Source: a virus
IMG/VR virus record: IMGVR_UViG_3300025120_012241
Span: 1-43,682 of that record
DNA: 43,682 nucleotides
Strand: one strand, 5' to 3'
In this document: piece after piece, positions 26,005 to 34,661 of the stretch
How positions within the stretch are numbered: the stretch's first letter is position 1
Layout: every line of letters starts with the position of its first letter
Position numbers and translations under genes: made by a program
Notes under the pieces: model-generated
Databases searched by the model: none
What the model was told of the DNA's origin: nothing
The model's input: the letters and a program-made list of their open reading frames with translations, nothing else

Positions 26005-27174
26005 TTATTCCTTACAAGATTTCTTTATAATCTTTATAGCTGCTTGAATATCATCATTGTTTATGCTCAGGCTTGGCCTTAATCTAACTGATTTAAGACC
26101 TGTGCTGTTGCATATCAGACCATTTTTGTAAGCATTCTTTACTAATGTATCCCGTTTTGTTGCAGAAGTCAAGTCAAATCCTACAATTAAACCACAGTTT
26201 CTGATATTTTTCAGTGCGTCGATGGTATGAAGACCATCCATAAGAGTTTTTGATTGTTTATTTACATTTTCTAATATGTTATATTCTTCATATGCTTTTA
26301 TAATATACTTGCACCTGATCATGTCTGTAACGTCGGAGTCCCAAGTTACTTCCAATTTAGTGCAATTGTTTTTATGAAAAATGTTTTTGAATTTATCTTT
26401 GGCCATTATGCCTGATAGCTGCGTTTTCTTGCCAAATACAACTATGTCAGGGGATGTCTGTATTTGATTAAAATACCACAATTTTCCAGTTGTACCAAAG
26501 CCTATCTGTACCTCATCATACACAATAGGGACATTGTAATATGATCCCATTTCTTGGAGCTTTAAGAAAAAATTACGATCGTGGTGTATATCTCCTGAAC
26601 TACACTGAATTGGTTCTACTAAGATGCAAGTAATATCGTTGTTTTTCAGAAGCTTCTCAACTTCCTCTAAGTTCATATTTACTTTTTCTGAGTATGTCTC
26701 CGGCATAAAATCTAGTTTTTTATGTACTGGGAAGAACCGAGAGGTTACAAAAGAACCAAATCCATTAATACCATGAAAACTATTGTGAAATGAAATTATT
26801 TTTGGATTTTGATGCTTTTTGTGAAACATACAAACTTTTATTGCTGTTTCGACTGCTAAAGAACCAGTACAACAATAGTGAAAAAAGTCATATTCTCCCT
26901 GACCAGCATATCTGGAGAATATATTGTCAAACTCCAATGCTTCATCCGAGGTGAACTCACAGTTTGTTACTTTAAATGATGAAACTCTTAACATTTCTTG
27001 TTTGAAAGATTCCGTTAAGAATATAGGATGCTTATACCCAAGCGGAAGAGAGGCATACATACCGAAAAAATCTAAATATCTTTTATTCGTATTCTTGTCA
27101 TATATGTAAGAGCCCAAACATTTTTCAAAATCTATGTTTATATTAAACTTACTATTTCTTGCAAAGTTTCTCAT
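26005..27174 (-). CDS. Class III PLP-dependent aminotransferase, lysine-6-aminotransferase-like
   Basis: 389 residues, normal length for class III. The active-site region is VPIVYDEVQIGFGTTGKLWYF (Asp220 against the PLP ring), and the Schiff-base lysine is in PDIVVFGKKTQLSG (Lys249 or 250). The pairing of 'DEVQ-GxGTTGK' with 'FGKKTQ' is characteristic of L-lysine 6-transaminases rather than glutamate-1-semialdehyde mutases. The NSFHGINGFGS loop and closing VRLRPSLSINNDD also fit the class. In a glycan island it may aminate a sugar or build an amino-acid-like decoration. The substrate is unknown. The ATG overlaps the HAD gene stop by 4 nt. Confidence 0.85.
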   Translation of the reverse strand: MRNFARNSKFNINIDFEKCLGSYIYDKNTNKRYLDFFGMYASLPLGYKHPIFLTESFKQEMLRVSSFKVTNCEFTSDEALEFDNIFSRYAGQGEYDFFHYCCTGSLAVETAIKVCMFHKKHQNPKIISFHNSFHGINGFGSFVTSRFFPVHKKLDFMPETYSEKVNMNLEEVEKLLKNNDITCILVEPIQCSSGDIHHDRNFFLKLQEMGSYYNVPIVYDEVQIGFGTTGKLWYFNQIQTSPDIVVFGKKTQLSGIMAKDKFKNIFHKNNCTKLEVTWDSDVTDMIRCKYIIKAYEEYNILENVNKQSKTLMDGLHTIDALKNIRNCGLIVGFDLTSATKRDTLVKNAYKNGLICNSTGLKSVRLRPSLSINNDDIQAAIKIIKKSCKE

Positions 27175-27572
27175 TCAATGTAACCAAGCCTCTGCAAAGA
27201 TGTAAAAGTATCATCCCATTTACCTTGAAATCTAACAGCTTTGTCATCAATGTAAAATACTGCTCTAGGCTTTTCGGCAGTCACTTCTTTAACATATTGA
27301 GACATTTCATATTTATCCAACCATTCCCAAATTAATTCCACTCCTGTCATATTTTTAATTAAAGGGCGATCGGATCGTGCTTTAGCTGAGTATACTACAA
27401 TATCAAACTTTTTTGATATTGTTTTCAGTGCCTCTTTAGAACCCGCTATAGGTGGGTCATAAATTGTACCATCATAAAAACCCTTTGAGCATCTATGAAT
27501 GACACCATCAAAATCAATTCCAACTTGATAAGTTTCGTCTGGAAAAGAGTGTTCTCTTATTTCTTGTTTCAT
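27171..27572 (-). CDS. Small HAD-superfamily phosphatase-like protein
   Basis: 133 residues. The HAD nucleophile motif is VGIDFDGVIHR (Asp20, Asp22). Motif II is IVVYSAKAR (Ser/Thr-type), a Lys follows in VTAEKPRAVF, and YIDDKAVRF supplies the motif IV Asp pair. The compact size matches cap-less HAD phosphatases. Its place between an aminotransferase and a CMP-sugar synthetase suggests dephosphorylation of a sugar-phosphate intermediate, as KdsC or GmhB do, though it is not clearly either. The ATG overlaps the previous stop by ATGA. Confidence 0.78.
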   Translation of the reverse strand: MKQEIREHSFPDETYQVGIDFDGVIHRCSKGFYDGTIYDPPIAGSKEALKTISKKFDIVVYSAKARSDRPLIKNMTGVELIWEWLDKYEMSQYVKEVTAEKPRAVFYIDDKAVRFQGKWDDTFTSLQRLGYIE

Positions 27573-28696
27573 AAATCCCCCGGATAGATATGATCAACAT
27601 CCTCTCTGCTGACTGCCAACCGAATAGCTTGACCAGTTCCAGTTGCAGTAATTTTATGTTTCTTGTTTCTCTCTATATAAACTAAATCGCCCTTCTTAAC
27701 AGTTAGGGCTCTGCCCTCAACAAGCCATTCCCACTCTCCTTGCAGGATATGCCACCATTCGTCCCAGTCACTGTGGTAATGTAATCTGTTGCCTTCGCCC
27801 GGCATTTGAGCAATCAAAGTAGCGCATGTGGATTTCGAGTTAACCAAAGTGTGAGACCAACACCTATCTTTAGGATTGTTTGTCATGATTTCTTCGATAG
27901 ACGCTATTTCCTTATTATATTCATTCATAGTATTATTATCGACACCATCTTCTAAAAGAACCCTGAGACGGTTTGAATCAAAAGTTTGTCCAGATTTATA
28001 GTACTGAGGAGGTGTTTGAACTAGATTTGAAAGATGTTTCGCTGTTACCTCTGCAAGCTGAAAATCTTCCTCATTGTCAATGTCGATGGTTGAATACCCT
28101 TTTAAAGAAAACGTATCGATTTTGCCTTCTCCTCCATGATAAGCAGCCTTATACCTTTTCATATTTTGCATGTAATTACTTTTTCTCCACCCCATAAGAG
28201 AACATGCATAGACCTGAACTGGGTTTACTTCTTGGGAAGGGGGAGTAATTTTCTTTTGATCAAAGTTTATAGACATGTTGTTATACATTGATTCTATTTG
28301 TTGGTCAACAACAGATACTAAGGTATCACATCCGGTGTCTTTAATCTTTTTAACAAAATTTTGTATTTCTACAGGAGTAATAAAAGGAGAAGTGGGTAGT
28401 ATTTGAATCAAGTAGTCACAGTCAGTATTTTGCAAAAAATCATCTGCAAAATGGTCATTAGTTACTTCATCGGATGCAAGATATTCACTTCGTTTATAAA
28501 ATTTAATACCATGACTATTTGATATTTCCTCTAACAACTCTGATTCCGAGTTTACATAAATATCATCAAAACAGTCTGCCTCTTTAGCTGCCTCAATCAC
28601 ATAAGAAATCAAAGGTTTGTTATTAAGCAAACGTATGTTCTTTTTAGGTATTCTTTTGCTGCCGAGTCTGGCGGGTATCATTGCGATTACTTTCAC
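27569..28696 (-). CDS. CMP-nonulosonate-type cytidylyltransferase fused to a cupin domain
   Basis: 375 residues, starting with GTG (AAAGGAGATAGAA upstream). Residues 1-225 form a NeuA/PseF-like nucleotidyltransferase: AMIPARLGSKRIPKKNIRLL at 5-24 is the CTP-binding signature, followed by LIQILPTSPFITP and YSTIDIDNEEDFQLAE. Such enzymes activate sialic-acid-type keto sugars with CMP. Residues about 295-372 form a cupin with LHYHSDWDEWWHILQGEWEW and KKHKITATG. The normal length is about 230, so the cupin is an added domain. No NeuB-type synthase is in the window. A GT29 sialyltransferase-like gene lies 11 nt upstream, which supports an acidic keto-sugar product. Confidence 0.87.
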   Translation of the reverse strand: MKVIAMIPARLGSKRIPKKNIRLLNNKPLISYVIEAAKEADCFDDIYVNSESELLEEISNSHGIKFYKRSEYLASDEVTNDHFADDFLQNTDCDYLIQILPTSPFITPVEIQNFVKKIKDTGCDTLVSVVDQQIESMYNNMSINFDQKKITPPSQEVNPVQVYACSLMGWRKSNYMQNMKRYKAAYHGGEGKIDTFSLKGYSTIDIDNEEDFQLAEVTAKHLSNLVQTPPQYYKSGQTFDSNRLRVLLEDGVDNNTMNEYNKEIASIEEIMTNNPKDRCWSHTLVNSKSTCATLIAQMPGEGNRLHYHSDWDEWWHILQGEWEWLVEGRALTVKKGDLVYIERNKKHKITATGTGQAIRLAVSREDVDHIYPGDL

Positions 28697-28707
28697 TTCT
28701 ATCTCCT

Positions 28708-29403
28708 TTATAAAAAGTACATTTTATCATATTTTGGGTTTTTTAATATCTCTTTAAAATATTCATCTATTACAATTCTATCATCATTAGGATACACTTC
28801 ATGTTTAAAAAACTTATATTGGGAGTCTGGATCATGGCGATCTCTCTTGTTAGTGGCTAAGTGTCTTTCAAATTCTTCTTTAGAACCGCCTGATTGTAGA
28901 TATCTTGGATCATATAAAGTTCTAAAAAAGTCCAAACCAAATAAGTGTACTTTCCCAATATCGTGTGACAATATATCCATTAAGGTTGTTGTCCCAGAGT
29001 TCGGTCTGAATTTAACGTATTCACGAATAGGGTAGTAGACTTCATCTTTCATCCATCTCGTTGGAAGTATATTATTCAAATGGGATGATTTTTCTGGATA
29101 TGTGAAGTATTCTGACTTTGGATAAGTGCTACACACATATTTCACTCCGGATCTTTTCCATAAATCACCATCAATGGGTCCACCCGCATCAGAAAAACCA
29201 TCTAAAGTATTATACAATACATCTGTTCTTTTCCCAACGTCGCTTTCTCCTCTAGGATCAACAGGTAATGCACGGTTCAGTCGAACTACAACGTCATAGG
29301 ATTCTATTAAGTCCCCTAAGCCCTTCTCAAATAATGAAGCGCCGGATACAACGAGTGCAACACGTTTTCCTTTCATATAATCTCTGTAACTTTCGACTAT
29401 CAT
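28708..29403 (-). CDS. Sialyltransferase-like protein, GT29-type motifs
   Basis: 231 residues. The N-terminal part reads RVALVVSGASLFEKGLGDLI, then ESYDVVVRLNRALP and SDVGKRTDVLYNT. This follows the large sialylmotif of GT29, in which eukaryotic enzymes bind CMP-sialic acid (G-x-ID-x-HD-VIR-N...DVGxKT). RPNSGTTTLMDILSHDIGKV followed by HLFGLDFF resembles the small sialylmotif. It is shorter than animal enzymes (about 300-400) and lacks their membrane anchor. With the CMP-sugar synthetase directly downstream, transfer of a CMP-activated acidic sugar is the natural reading. The ATG overlaps the GT25 gene stop by 4 nt. Confidence 0.78.
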   Translation of the reverse strand: MIVESYRDYMKGKRVALVVSGASLFEKGLGDLIESYDVVVRLNRALPVDPRGESDVGKRTDVLYNTLDGFSDAGGPIDGDLWKRSGVKYVCSTYPKSEYFTYPEKSSHLNNILPTRWMKDEVYYPIREYVKFRPNSGTTTLMDILSHDIGKVHLFGLDFFRTLYDPRYLQSGGSKEEFERHLATNKRDRHDPDSQYKFFKHEVYPNDDRIVIDEYFKEILKNPKYDKMYFL

Positions 29404-30080
29404 CTTTTGCCATCCAGTGAGGAGGAATATATGGTTTCAGATCCTTGGTGCGCTAACAAGGGGTGTAACCAATATGACTTAAGGTCATGTTTATAGACAA
29501 AATAATTTATTTCAAAGTCTATTGGACCGCAGAAAAAGTGTAAACCATTTAGCATTATTTCTGCCGCTCTTCTAGAAATGAGATACAGTCCAGTTCCTCT
29601 TGTCAAGTGATTTTCATAAAAATATTGTCCATCCAAAATGTTAGAAGGAAATAGATCAGATGCCGCACACATGTGAACTATGTCTGCATCTTCTGGCATT
29701 GTTGCAAAGTATTTTTCAAATAAGCTATTATAATCAGGATGAAAAAATGTATCATCTTCAGATATCAAAGCATATGGCTCACCTGTCTCTAAAAACATTC
29801 TATATGCTTCTCTATGTTTCATGACTAAAGAAGTGACTGGTTTACTTAATACCCTGTATGTTGGGGGTGAAGGATAGATAGGAAGCTGCATTCTTTCATA
29901 CCACAAAGATGTTTCCAAAACATCAAAAACATATTCTTCTGTAAGTTCATCAGCATCAAAATTTAATATCCATTGGGCCTTCTGTATTCCTACTCTGGAC
30001 AACTCGGACTCAAGATGCGGTTTTCTTTCGGTTAGCTTTTTACAATGACAAATATAAAAAGGCATTTCTTTAGCTTTCAT
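29400..30080 (-). CDS. Glycosyltransferase, GT25 (LgtB/LPS) family
   Basis: 226 residues. The opening FYICHCKKLTERKPHLESEL is the family's conserved 'I-x-L-x-R-x-R' start. ALISEDDTFFHPD carries the acidic donor-binding motif (E-D-D), and GTGLYLISRRAAEIML with GPIDFEINYF gives the C-terminal hallmark, where Asp acts in catalysis. GT25 enzymes usually add galactose or glucose from UDP-sugars to LPS or collagen. It lies in the glycosyltransferase block at the upstream end of the island. Confidence 0.85.
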   Translation of the reverse strand: MKAKEMPFYICHCKKLTERKPHLESELSRVGIQKAQWILNFDADELTEEYVFDVLETSLWYERMQLPIYPSPPTYRVLSKPVTSLVMKHREAYRMFLETGEPYALISEDDTFFHPDYNSLFEKYFATMPEDADIVHMCAASDLFPSNILDGQYFYENHLTRGTGLYLISRRAAEIMLNGLHFFCGPIDFEINYFVYKHDLKSYWLHPLLAHQGSETIYSSSLDGKR

Positions 30081-30083
30081 TTG

Positions 30084-30791
30084 TTAATCTCGAATCAATT
30101 GATCAATATGGTTTTTGTATTTGGAATAAGGTCTTGGCATGTGGGCATCGATATATTCATCACTTATTAACTTTTCATGAGAAAAGACCCAGTTGCTTCT
30201 ATCAAGTCTTCTTCTAGCTAGACCATGCTGCCAACCTCTTAACTGGCTGTGTAGTGTTATGCCTTCTTCATCTATAGCTTCGCCAAGGTCTGCCGAGAAA
30301 CACATTTCATCAGTATTCCAGCCGTGACCTTTATTCCACCAATCTAACATTTTCTTTTCCATACTAGTAATGTCAATAACCCCTGTGATCTTTGAAAACG
30401 TTGAGCCGTGACCAGCCAAATAACATATTGGATGTCTAGTAAAAAAAGCATTGCCCAAATGAGCATCTGACGAGAGACTTGTAAAATCATCTTTATTCTT
30501 TATTGCTTTTAAGGCTTCGACAAAATATTCTTTATTTAATGGCATCATATCTATGTCAGATGTCATACAAATTCGATTTGGATATCTATAGGGCGACAAA
30601 ACTCGACAAATTTGTGCTTGATTTCCATATGGAATAACAGAATCCGGAACATATTTATTTTTATCACTTATTATTGTGTAATCAACTTCAAAACCCATTT
30701 TTTCCCATGCTCTTATTACAATATCGGAAAAATCACTATAGTATGGATTTTCATCGCTAGCTAATATAACTATGGGTTTGTCATTTATCAT
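30084..30791 (-). CDS. Putative glycosyltransferase with DxD motif
   Basis: 235 residues from the ATG at 30791; an ATG 18 nt upstream is possible. It starts with KPIVILASDENPYYSDFSDI, and the acidic motif SDIDMMPLNKEYF at about residues 83-95 is of the DxD type that binds a metal and nucleotide sugar in GT-A enzymes. LGNAFFTRHPICYLAGHGST and a Trp-rich stretch near 160 follow. No CAZy family can be assigned by eye. It sits between two other probable transferases, whose overlap and order suggest stepwise assembly of one glycan. Confidence 0.68.
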   Translation of the reverse strand: MINDKPIVILASDENPYYSDFSDIVIRAWEKMGFEVDYTIISDKNKYVPDSVIPYGNQAQICRVLSPYRYPNRICMTSDIDMMPLNKEYFVEALKAIKNKDDFTSLSSDAHLGNAFFTRHPICYLAGHGSTFSKITGVIDITSMEKKMLDWWNKGHGWNTDEMCFSADLGEAIDEEGITLHSQLRGWQHGLARRRLDRSNWVFSHEKLISDEYIDAHMPRPYSKYKNHIDQLIRD

Positions 30792-31443
30792 AATATCTTC
30801 GCAATGCATTTTGGTGTTCTATAATAGTTTTTTCATTTTCATCGAACACCTGTCCAACAAATTCTAATCCTTGCCTCCGAGATGGAAAAGGCTGACCATC
30901 AAAGAATTCATCGTGAGTCATAACTTGATCAGGTGTTAAAGTTGGAAAAATTAGTTCTGCAAAAAATTTGTAATCAGTACCGTATGCATCTTCTTGGGCA
31001 AAATTATCAATCAAGTTTTTTATATTACTGATTGCACCTGATTTTGCACCCCACATGCCACCCAGTATTGGATACCCGTGGTGAGGATGATCTCTCATAA
31101 TATGCATCTTTTTATCTGACTCAAGCCACTCATCTACAGCCATTTTCTCTCTAATACTTAAGCGAGAATCAGTATCTCTAGATATCATGACATCGACTGA
31201 ATCTTCAGAGGCTGGTAGAAACCTCCAGAACATGCCGCGCCAGTCTCCGAACTCCAACCTCTCCACGATTTGTACATTGTCGTGCCTTTCTAGTTGTAAG
31301 ACTGCTTGGCTTGGTACACTTTGTCCGATGTAAAACCTGCACACCCAATCAGGGTATATTTCTTTTGCCAACTCAGCATTTCGAATAGCTCCAATCAAAT
31401 ATTTTGGATCTTGGCCCCAGAGTGAAAAAGATATTACTTTCAT
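30781..31443 (-). CDS. Putative glycosyltransferase with RDTDSR motif
   Basis: 220 residues. The start FSLWGQDPKYLIGAIRNAEL and the motif MISRDTDSRLSIREKMAVDE (DxD at about residue 89) are typical of GT-A fold transferases of uncertain family seen in capsule and LPS clusters. The His-rich HIMRDHPHHGYPILGGMWG follows, another conserved patch of this group. The ATG overlaps the stop of the GT4-GT2 gene by 4 nt, and the gene overlaps the next one by 11 nt. Donor and acceptor are unknown. Confidence 0.72.
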   Translation of the reverse strand: MKVISFSLWGQDPKYLIGAIRNAELAKEIYPDWVCRFYIGQSVPSQAVLQLERHDNVQIVERLEFGDWRGMFWRFLPASEDSVDVMISRDTDSRLSIREKMAVDEWLESDKKMHIMRDHPHHGYPILGGMWGAKSGAISNIKNLIDNFAQEDAYGTDYKFFAELIFPTLTPDQVMTHDEFFDGQPFPSRRQGLEFVGQVFDENEKTIIEHQNALRRYYDK

Positions 31444-33389
31444 TGATACTTTTTAAATACCTTTTTTTCTTCTTCTCTTTTCCAAGCAAAGTTCTCTGGG
31501 TTGGTGGAAATCCCTTTCGGATTAAAATAATATAAACCCAATACACTGTTTATTTTTTTGAACTTACTCCCCTCTGTAGCGCCACGAAGCCATAGCTCCC
31601 AGTCACCAGCGGATTTATAGCTTTCATCAAAATAGCCGTATTTATCATGATATGCTCTTCTCCACATCGGTGCAGCATGGGGCATATTGGTCATTTTGAG
31701 ATTTGCAAGAGAAAAGTCTGGGAAGTTATAGCGACGACCATCAGAGCTATTTTCTTCGAAAGTTTCGTTAGGCTCATGTGTAATAGACATATCAGCATAT
31801 ACTAAGTCCACATCCTCATTTACAAATAGTTCTTTTGCGTGTCTTTCAAGCGCGTTTGAGGCCTTTCTGTCATCCAAATTTGCATTTGTGATATACTTTC
31901 CTGTTGATAACTTAATACCCATATTCCACACAGCATATAATCCCGGATCTTTCTCTAGCTTTTTGTATGTAATATTATTTGGGTATTTCTTTATGTATTC
32001 TTCTATAACAGTCTCTTCGTTGCCCGGAGAATTTGCATTAATCAAAATAAGTTCACATTTATCTTCAAATATGGTTTGGTTTGTTATATCTTCTAGAAAC
32101 AATTTTATAAAATCATCCCCATCATAAACTGAAGTTATAATAGAAATCTTAGGCAGGTCATCTATAGAGATTAGGTGTGCTGGATCGGGGCTGTGGATCA
32201 GATTTGATAGATTCCTGTGTTGTTTGGACCATCCAAATTCTTTCTTAACCCATTTTTGCAAATATTTAGCTTTTTGTAACCATTTATCATAATTTTTTCT
32301 AACTTGTCTAAGACGTATTTTGTAAGAACCCTCCGTAGGATAACACCATACAGTGTCTTTTTCTAAAACGCCGGGCCACACAGCACTTTCATGAATTGGT
32401 CCCAGTGTGTAATCCACGTTAGCAAAATAAGGTTTTAATTTGTTTTTCTTAGATTTTGTTTGTGCTGGTGCATATAGAAAATCGGTCTGTCCGGACCAAG
32501 CTGGAGCGATGATTGGTAGTCCACTGTATGCAGCTTCAAAAAGTGGTAACCCAAATCCTTCTCCGTGTGTTAGTGAAACTAGACATTTTACTTTTGGGTG
32601 TTTATACAGCGAATGTATTTCTGATTCGGACATATCACCATGTAGGAGATAAACTTTGCATTTTCTTTCTTCAATCTCTGGTATTGATTGAGATACTACC
32701 TCTTCAATATATTCCCTATCTACAACAGAGTTATTTTTTAAACTAGTTTTTAAAATAAGTCCTACTTCTTGATCATGGTTCTCTTCAACAAACCATCTAA
32801 TGAGGTTTGCCATATTTTTTCTCGGACCCCACTGTGAGATAGCCAAATAGTTAAAATCATGCTCAAGATTTAGAGAGATCTCAGCAGCCTCATGGTCTTT
32901 TACGGGATATCCAGCAATGTCAACTGGTGTCTCACATCGTAAATGTACAGGGGCACCTGTCTCACTATTGTGCCCTTGGTACTCAGTCATAACAAAACCA
33001 TTCTTTGCATGCTCAGAAATGGTGATAATCCTATCCATCTCATTACATTTTTGTAACCAAACAGATGAAACTTTATTTGTTTCAATGCCGGCTGTAACAC
33101 CAATATTAATTGAGGCAATTTTTTGCCATTCATTGGGTATGGTAACTTGAACAGATATATCATATGGTAAATTTTGTTGCAGGTGGCGTGCGCCGGCAAA
33201 TACTTTAGAATCAATCCATTCTCTTTCCTCATTATCAATAGCTAACCAACCTGTCTCTCCCCATCCAGTTGGTAAGATATGAATATCTAGTTCTGACTCC
33301 TGTAGCCGAAGGGCGCGCAGAACAAAGCGAGTGTGCTCGCCGTATCCTGATTGTGAAAGCGCCGGGCCTCTAACTAATACTTTTTTCAC
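31440..33389 (-). CDS. Two-domain glycosyltransferase, GT4-like plus GT2-like
   Basis: 649 residues from a GTG at 33389 that overlaps the preceding stop (GTGA) with AAGGAGG upstream; a TTG 48 nt upstream lies deep inside the neighbour. Residues 1 to about 400 form a GT-B transferase. It opens VLVRGPALSQSGYGEHTRFV, and HGEGFGLPLFEAAYSGLPII is the GT4 donor-site E-x7-E motif. Residues about 410-645 form a GT-A (GT2) domain, with ISIITSVYDGDDFIKLFLED, the acidic motif ANLDDRKASNAL and a late SAGDWELWLRGA. Fusions of this type build repeating or branched glycans in one chain. Both domains look complete. Confidence 0.85.
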   Translation of the reverse strand: MKKVLVRGPALSQSGYGEHTRFVLRALRLQESELDIHILPTGWGETGWLAIDNEEREWIDSKVFAGARHLQQNLPYDISVQVTIPNEWQKIASINIGVTAGIETNKVSSVWLQKCNEMDRIITISEHAKNGFVMTEYQGHNSETGAPVHLRCETPVDIAGYPVKDHEAAEISLNLEHDFNYLAISQWGPRKNMANLIRWFVEENHDQEVGLILKTSLKNNSVVDREYIEEVVSQSIPEIEERKCKVYLLHGDMSESEIHSLYKHPKVKCLVSLTHGEGFGLPLFEAAYSGLPIIAPAWSGQTDFLYAPAQTKSKKNKLKPYFANVDYTLGPIHESAVWPGVLEKDTVWCYPTEGSYKIRLRQVRKNYDKWLQKAKYLQKWVKKEFGWSKQHRNLSNLIHSPDPAHLISIDDLPKISIITSVYDGDDFIKLFLEDITNQTIFEDKCELILINANSPGNEETVIEEYIKKYPNNITYKKLEKDPGLYAVWNMGIKLSTGKYITNANLDDRKASNALERHAKELFVNEDVDLVYADMSITHEPNETFEENSSDGRRYNFPDFSLANLKMTNMPHAAPMWRRAYHDKYGYFDESYKSAGDWELWLRGATEGSKFKKINSVLGLYYFNPKGISTNPENFAWKREEEKKVFKKYQ

Positions 33390-34654
33390 GATACCTCCTT
33401 GAGTTCCCAAGACTTGTAACCTTTTCTGGTTTCCCAAGAACCTAATCTGTTTGTAATGTCATCAATAAGGTTTAACCACTTTTCTTGAAAACCTTTGTAA
33501 TCATAATTCATCCTTACATGCTGGATTCCTTTTTGCCCCATCGCTTCTCTCTCTTCTTTAGACATATTGTAGAAAGTTCTAAGAGAATCAATAAAATCTT
33601 TCTCACTTATTCTATCTTCATAAATGTATGGGACCGTCTGGGATCCAATCAGAGCCTTGGCTGATGGCTCAATCCCGATACCAAACCATTCATTACCATC
33701 AGTTACTTGTTCTTGGAGGCCTCCTGTCATATTAACAATAATAGGTGTTCCACAGGACAGTGATTCAAGAGTGGCCAAACCAAAACCTTCGGCGTCCGAA
33801 ATATTAATCGTGCAATCTGCCATATTATACATCATTGAAAGACCTTCTGCTGGCATTTTATTAGTAGATAATACTACGCGGCCGTCTGTTATATTCATAT
33901 CTTCGATCATCTGGCGGAGATCTTGTCCGTTGGGGTCTTTTGGATCTGTATGCATTATTAGACAAACATTTTCTGGGCCCACTTCTTCTGCAAATTTATT
34001 AAACCAGTGTAAGAGAGTGCCTGAGTGCTTACGACGTGCATTTCTATTGTTCCAAAAAAATACTGTGCGGCCTGCATGATCTGGGAAAGTTTCTTTGATA
34101 AAACTGTCTACCTGATCTTGTTCGATTTTATAAAATATTTTATCATTTACAGCATGAGGAATATAATGATTCTCCACTTCAGGGGCTACTTTATTTACTA
34201 TATCGTGGGTTACTTTTGAGATAGACGCTACCACATCTGTAGAACGATACCATTTAGCATTGAACTTAGGCGGCGGATAGTTGTCCCATACATGATAATA
34301 AACCATCGGTATAAGAGGTCGTACTTCATTTTCAATCTGCCACAGCCAGCCATAAAATCTTGGATCTGTCATAAACCAAAGTACATCTGGTTTCTCAGTC
34401 CACAAAATCGATCGAATACTTTCCGCTGATCCATATCCATCTACTGGGTACACAACCCAATCTTTTTCGCCCCATCTCTCATCTGAAATGAACTGTGGTT
34501 CATAACTTGGATGTTTAATCGCGCCTCCAAAACAAATAAAACGATATTTACCAGTTAAAATTAGTGTTTCAATAAAATTTTTAGTTTGGGTACCAACACC
34601 AGATGGTGCCATAGGGTGATCTGCTAGGACTAGGATTGTCTTTTTCTTATTCAT
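33386..34654 (-). CDS. Glycosyltransferase, GT4 family
   Basis: 422 residues. The N-terminus TILVLADHPMAPSGVGTQTK is a GT4-type glycine-rich acceptor loop. The C-terminal donor site is INISDAEGFGLATLESLSCG, followed by TPIIVNMTGGLQEQVTDGNE, with both conserved Glu residues. This is the first gene of the glycan island in transcription order, preceded by GAGGTTTAA. GT4 enzymes use UDP-, GDP- or ADP-linked sugars with retention. The sugar is unknown. Confidence 0.88.
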   Translation of the reverse strand: MNKKKTILVLADHPMAPSGVGTQTKNFIETLILTGKYRFICFGGAIKHPSYEPQFISDERWGEKDWVVYPVDGYGSAESIRSILWTEKPDVLWFMTDPRFYGWLWQIENEVRPLIPMVYYHVWDNYPPPKFNAKWYRSTDVVASISKVTHDIVNKVAPEVENHYIPHAVNDKIFYKIEQDQVDSFIKETFPDHAGRTVFFWNNRNARRKHSGTLLHWFNKFAEEVGPENVCLIMHTDPKDPNGQDLRQMIEDMNITDGRVVLSTNKMPAEGLSMMYNMADCTINISDAEGFGLATLESLSCGTPIIVNMTGGLQEQVTDGNEWFGIGIEPSAKALIGSQTVPYIYEDRISEKDFIDSLRTFYNMSKEEREAMGQKGIQHVRMNYDYKGFQEKWLNLIDDITNRLGSWETRKGYKSWELKEVS

Positions 34655-34661
34655 TTAAACC

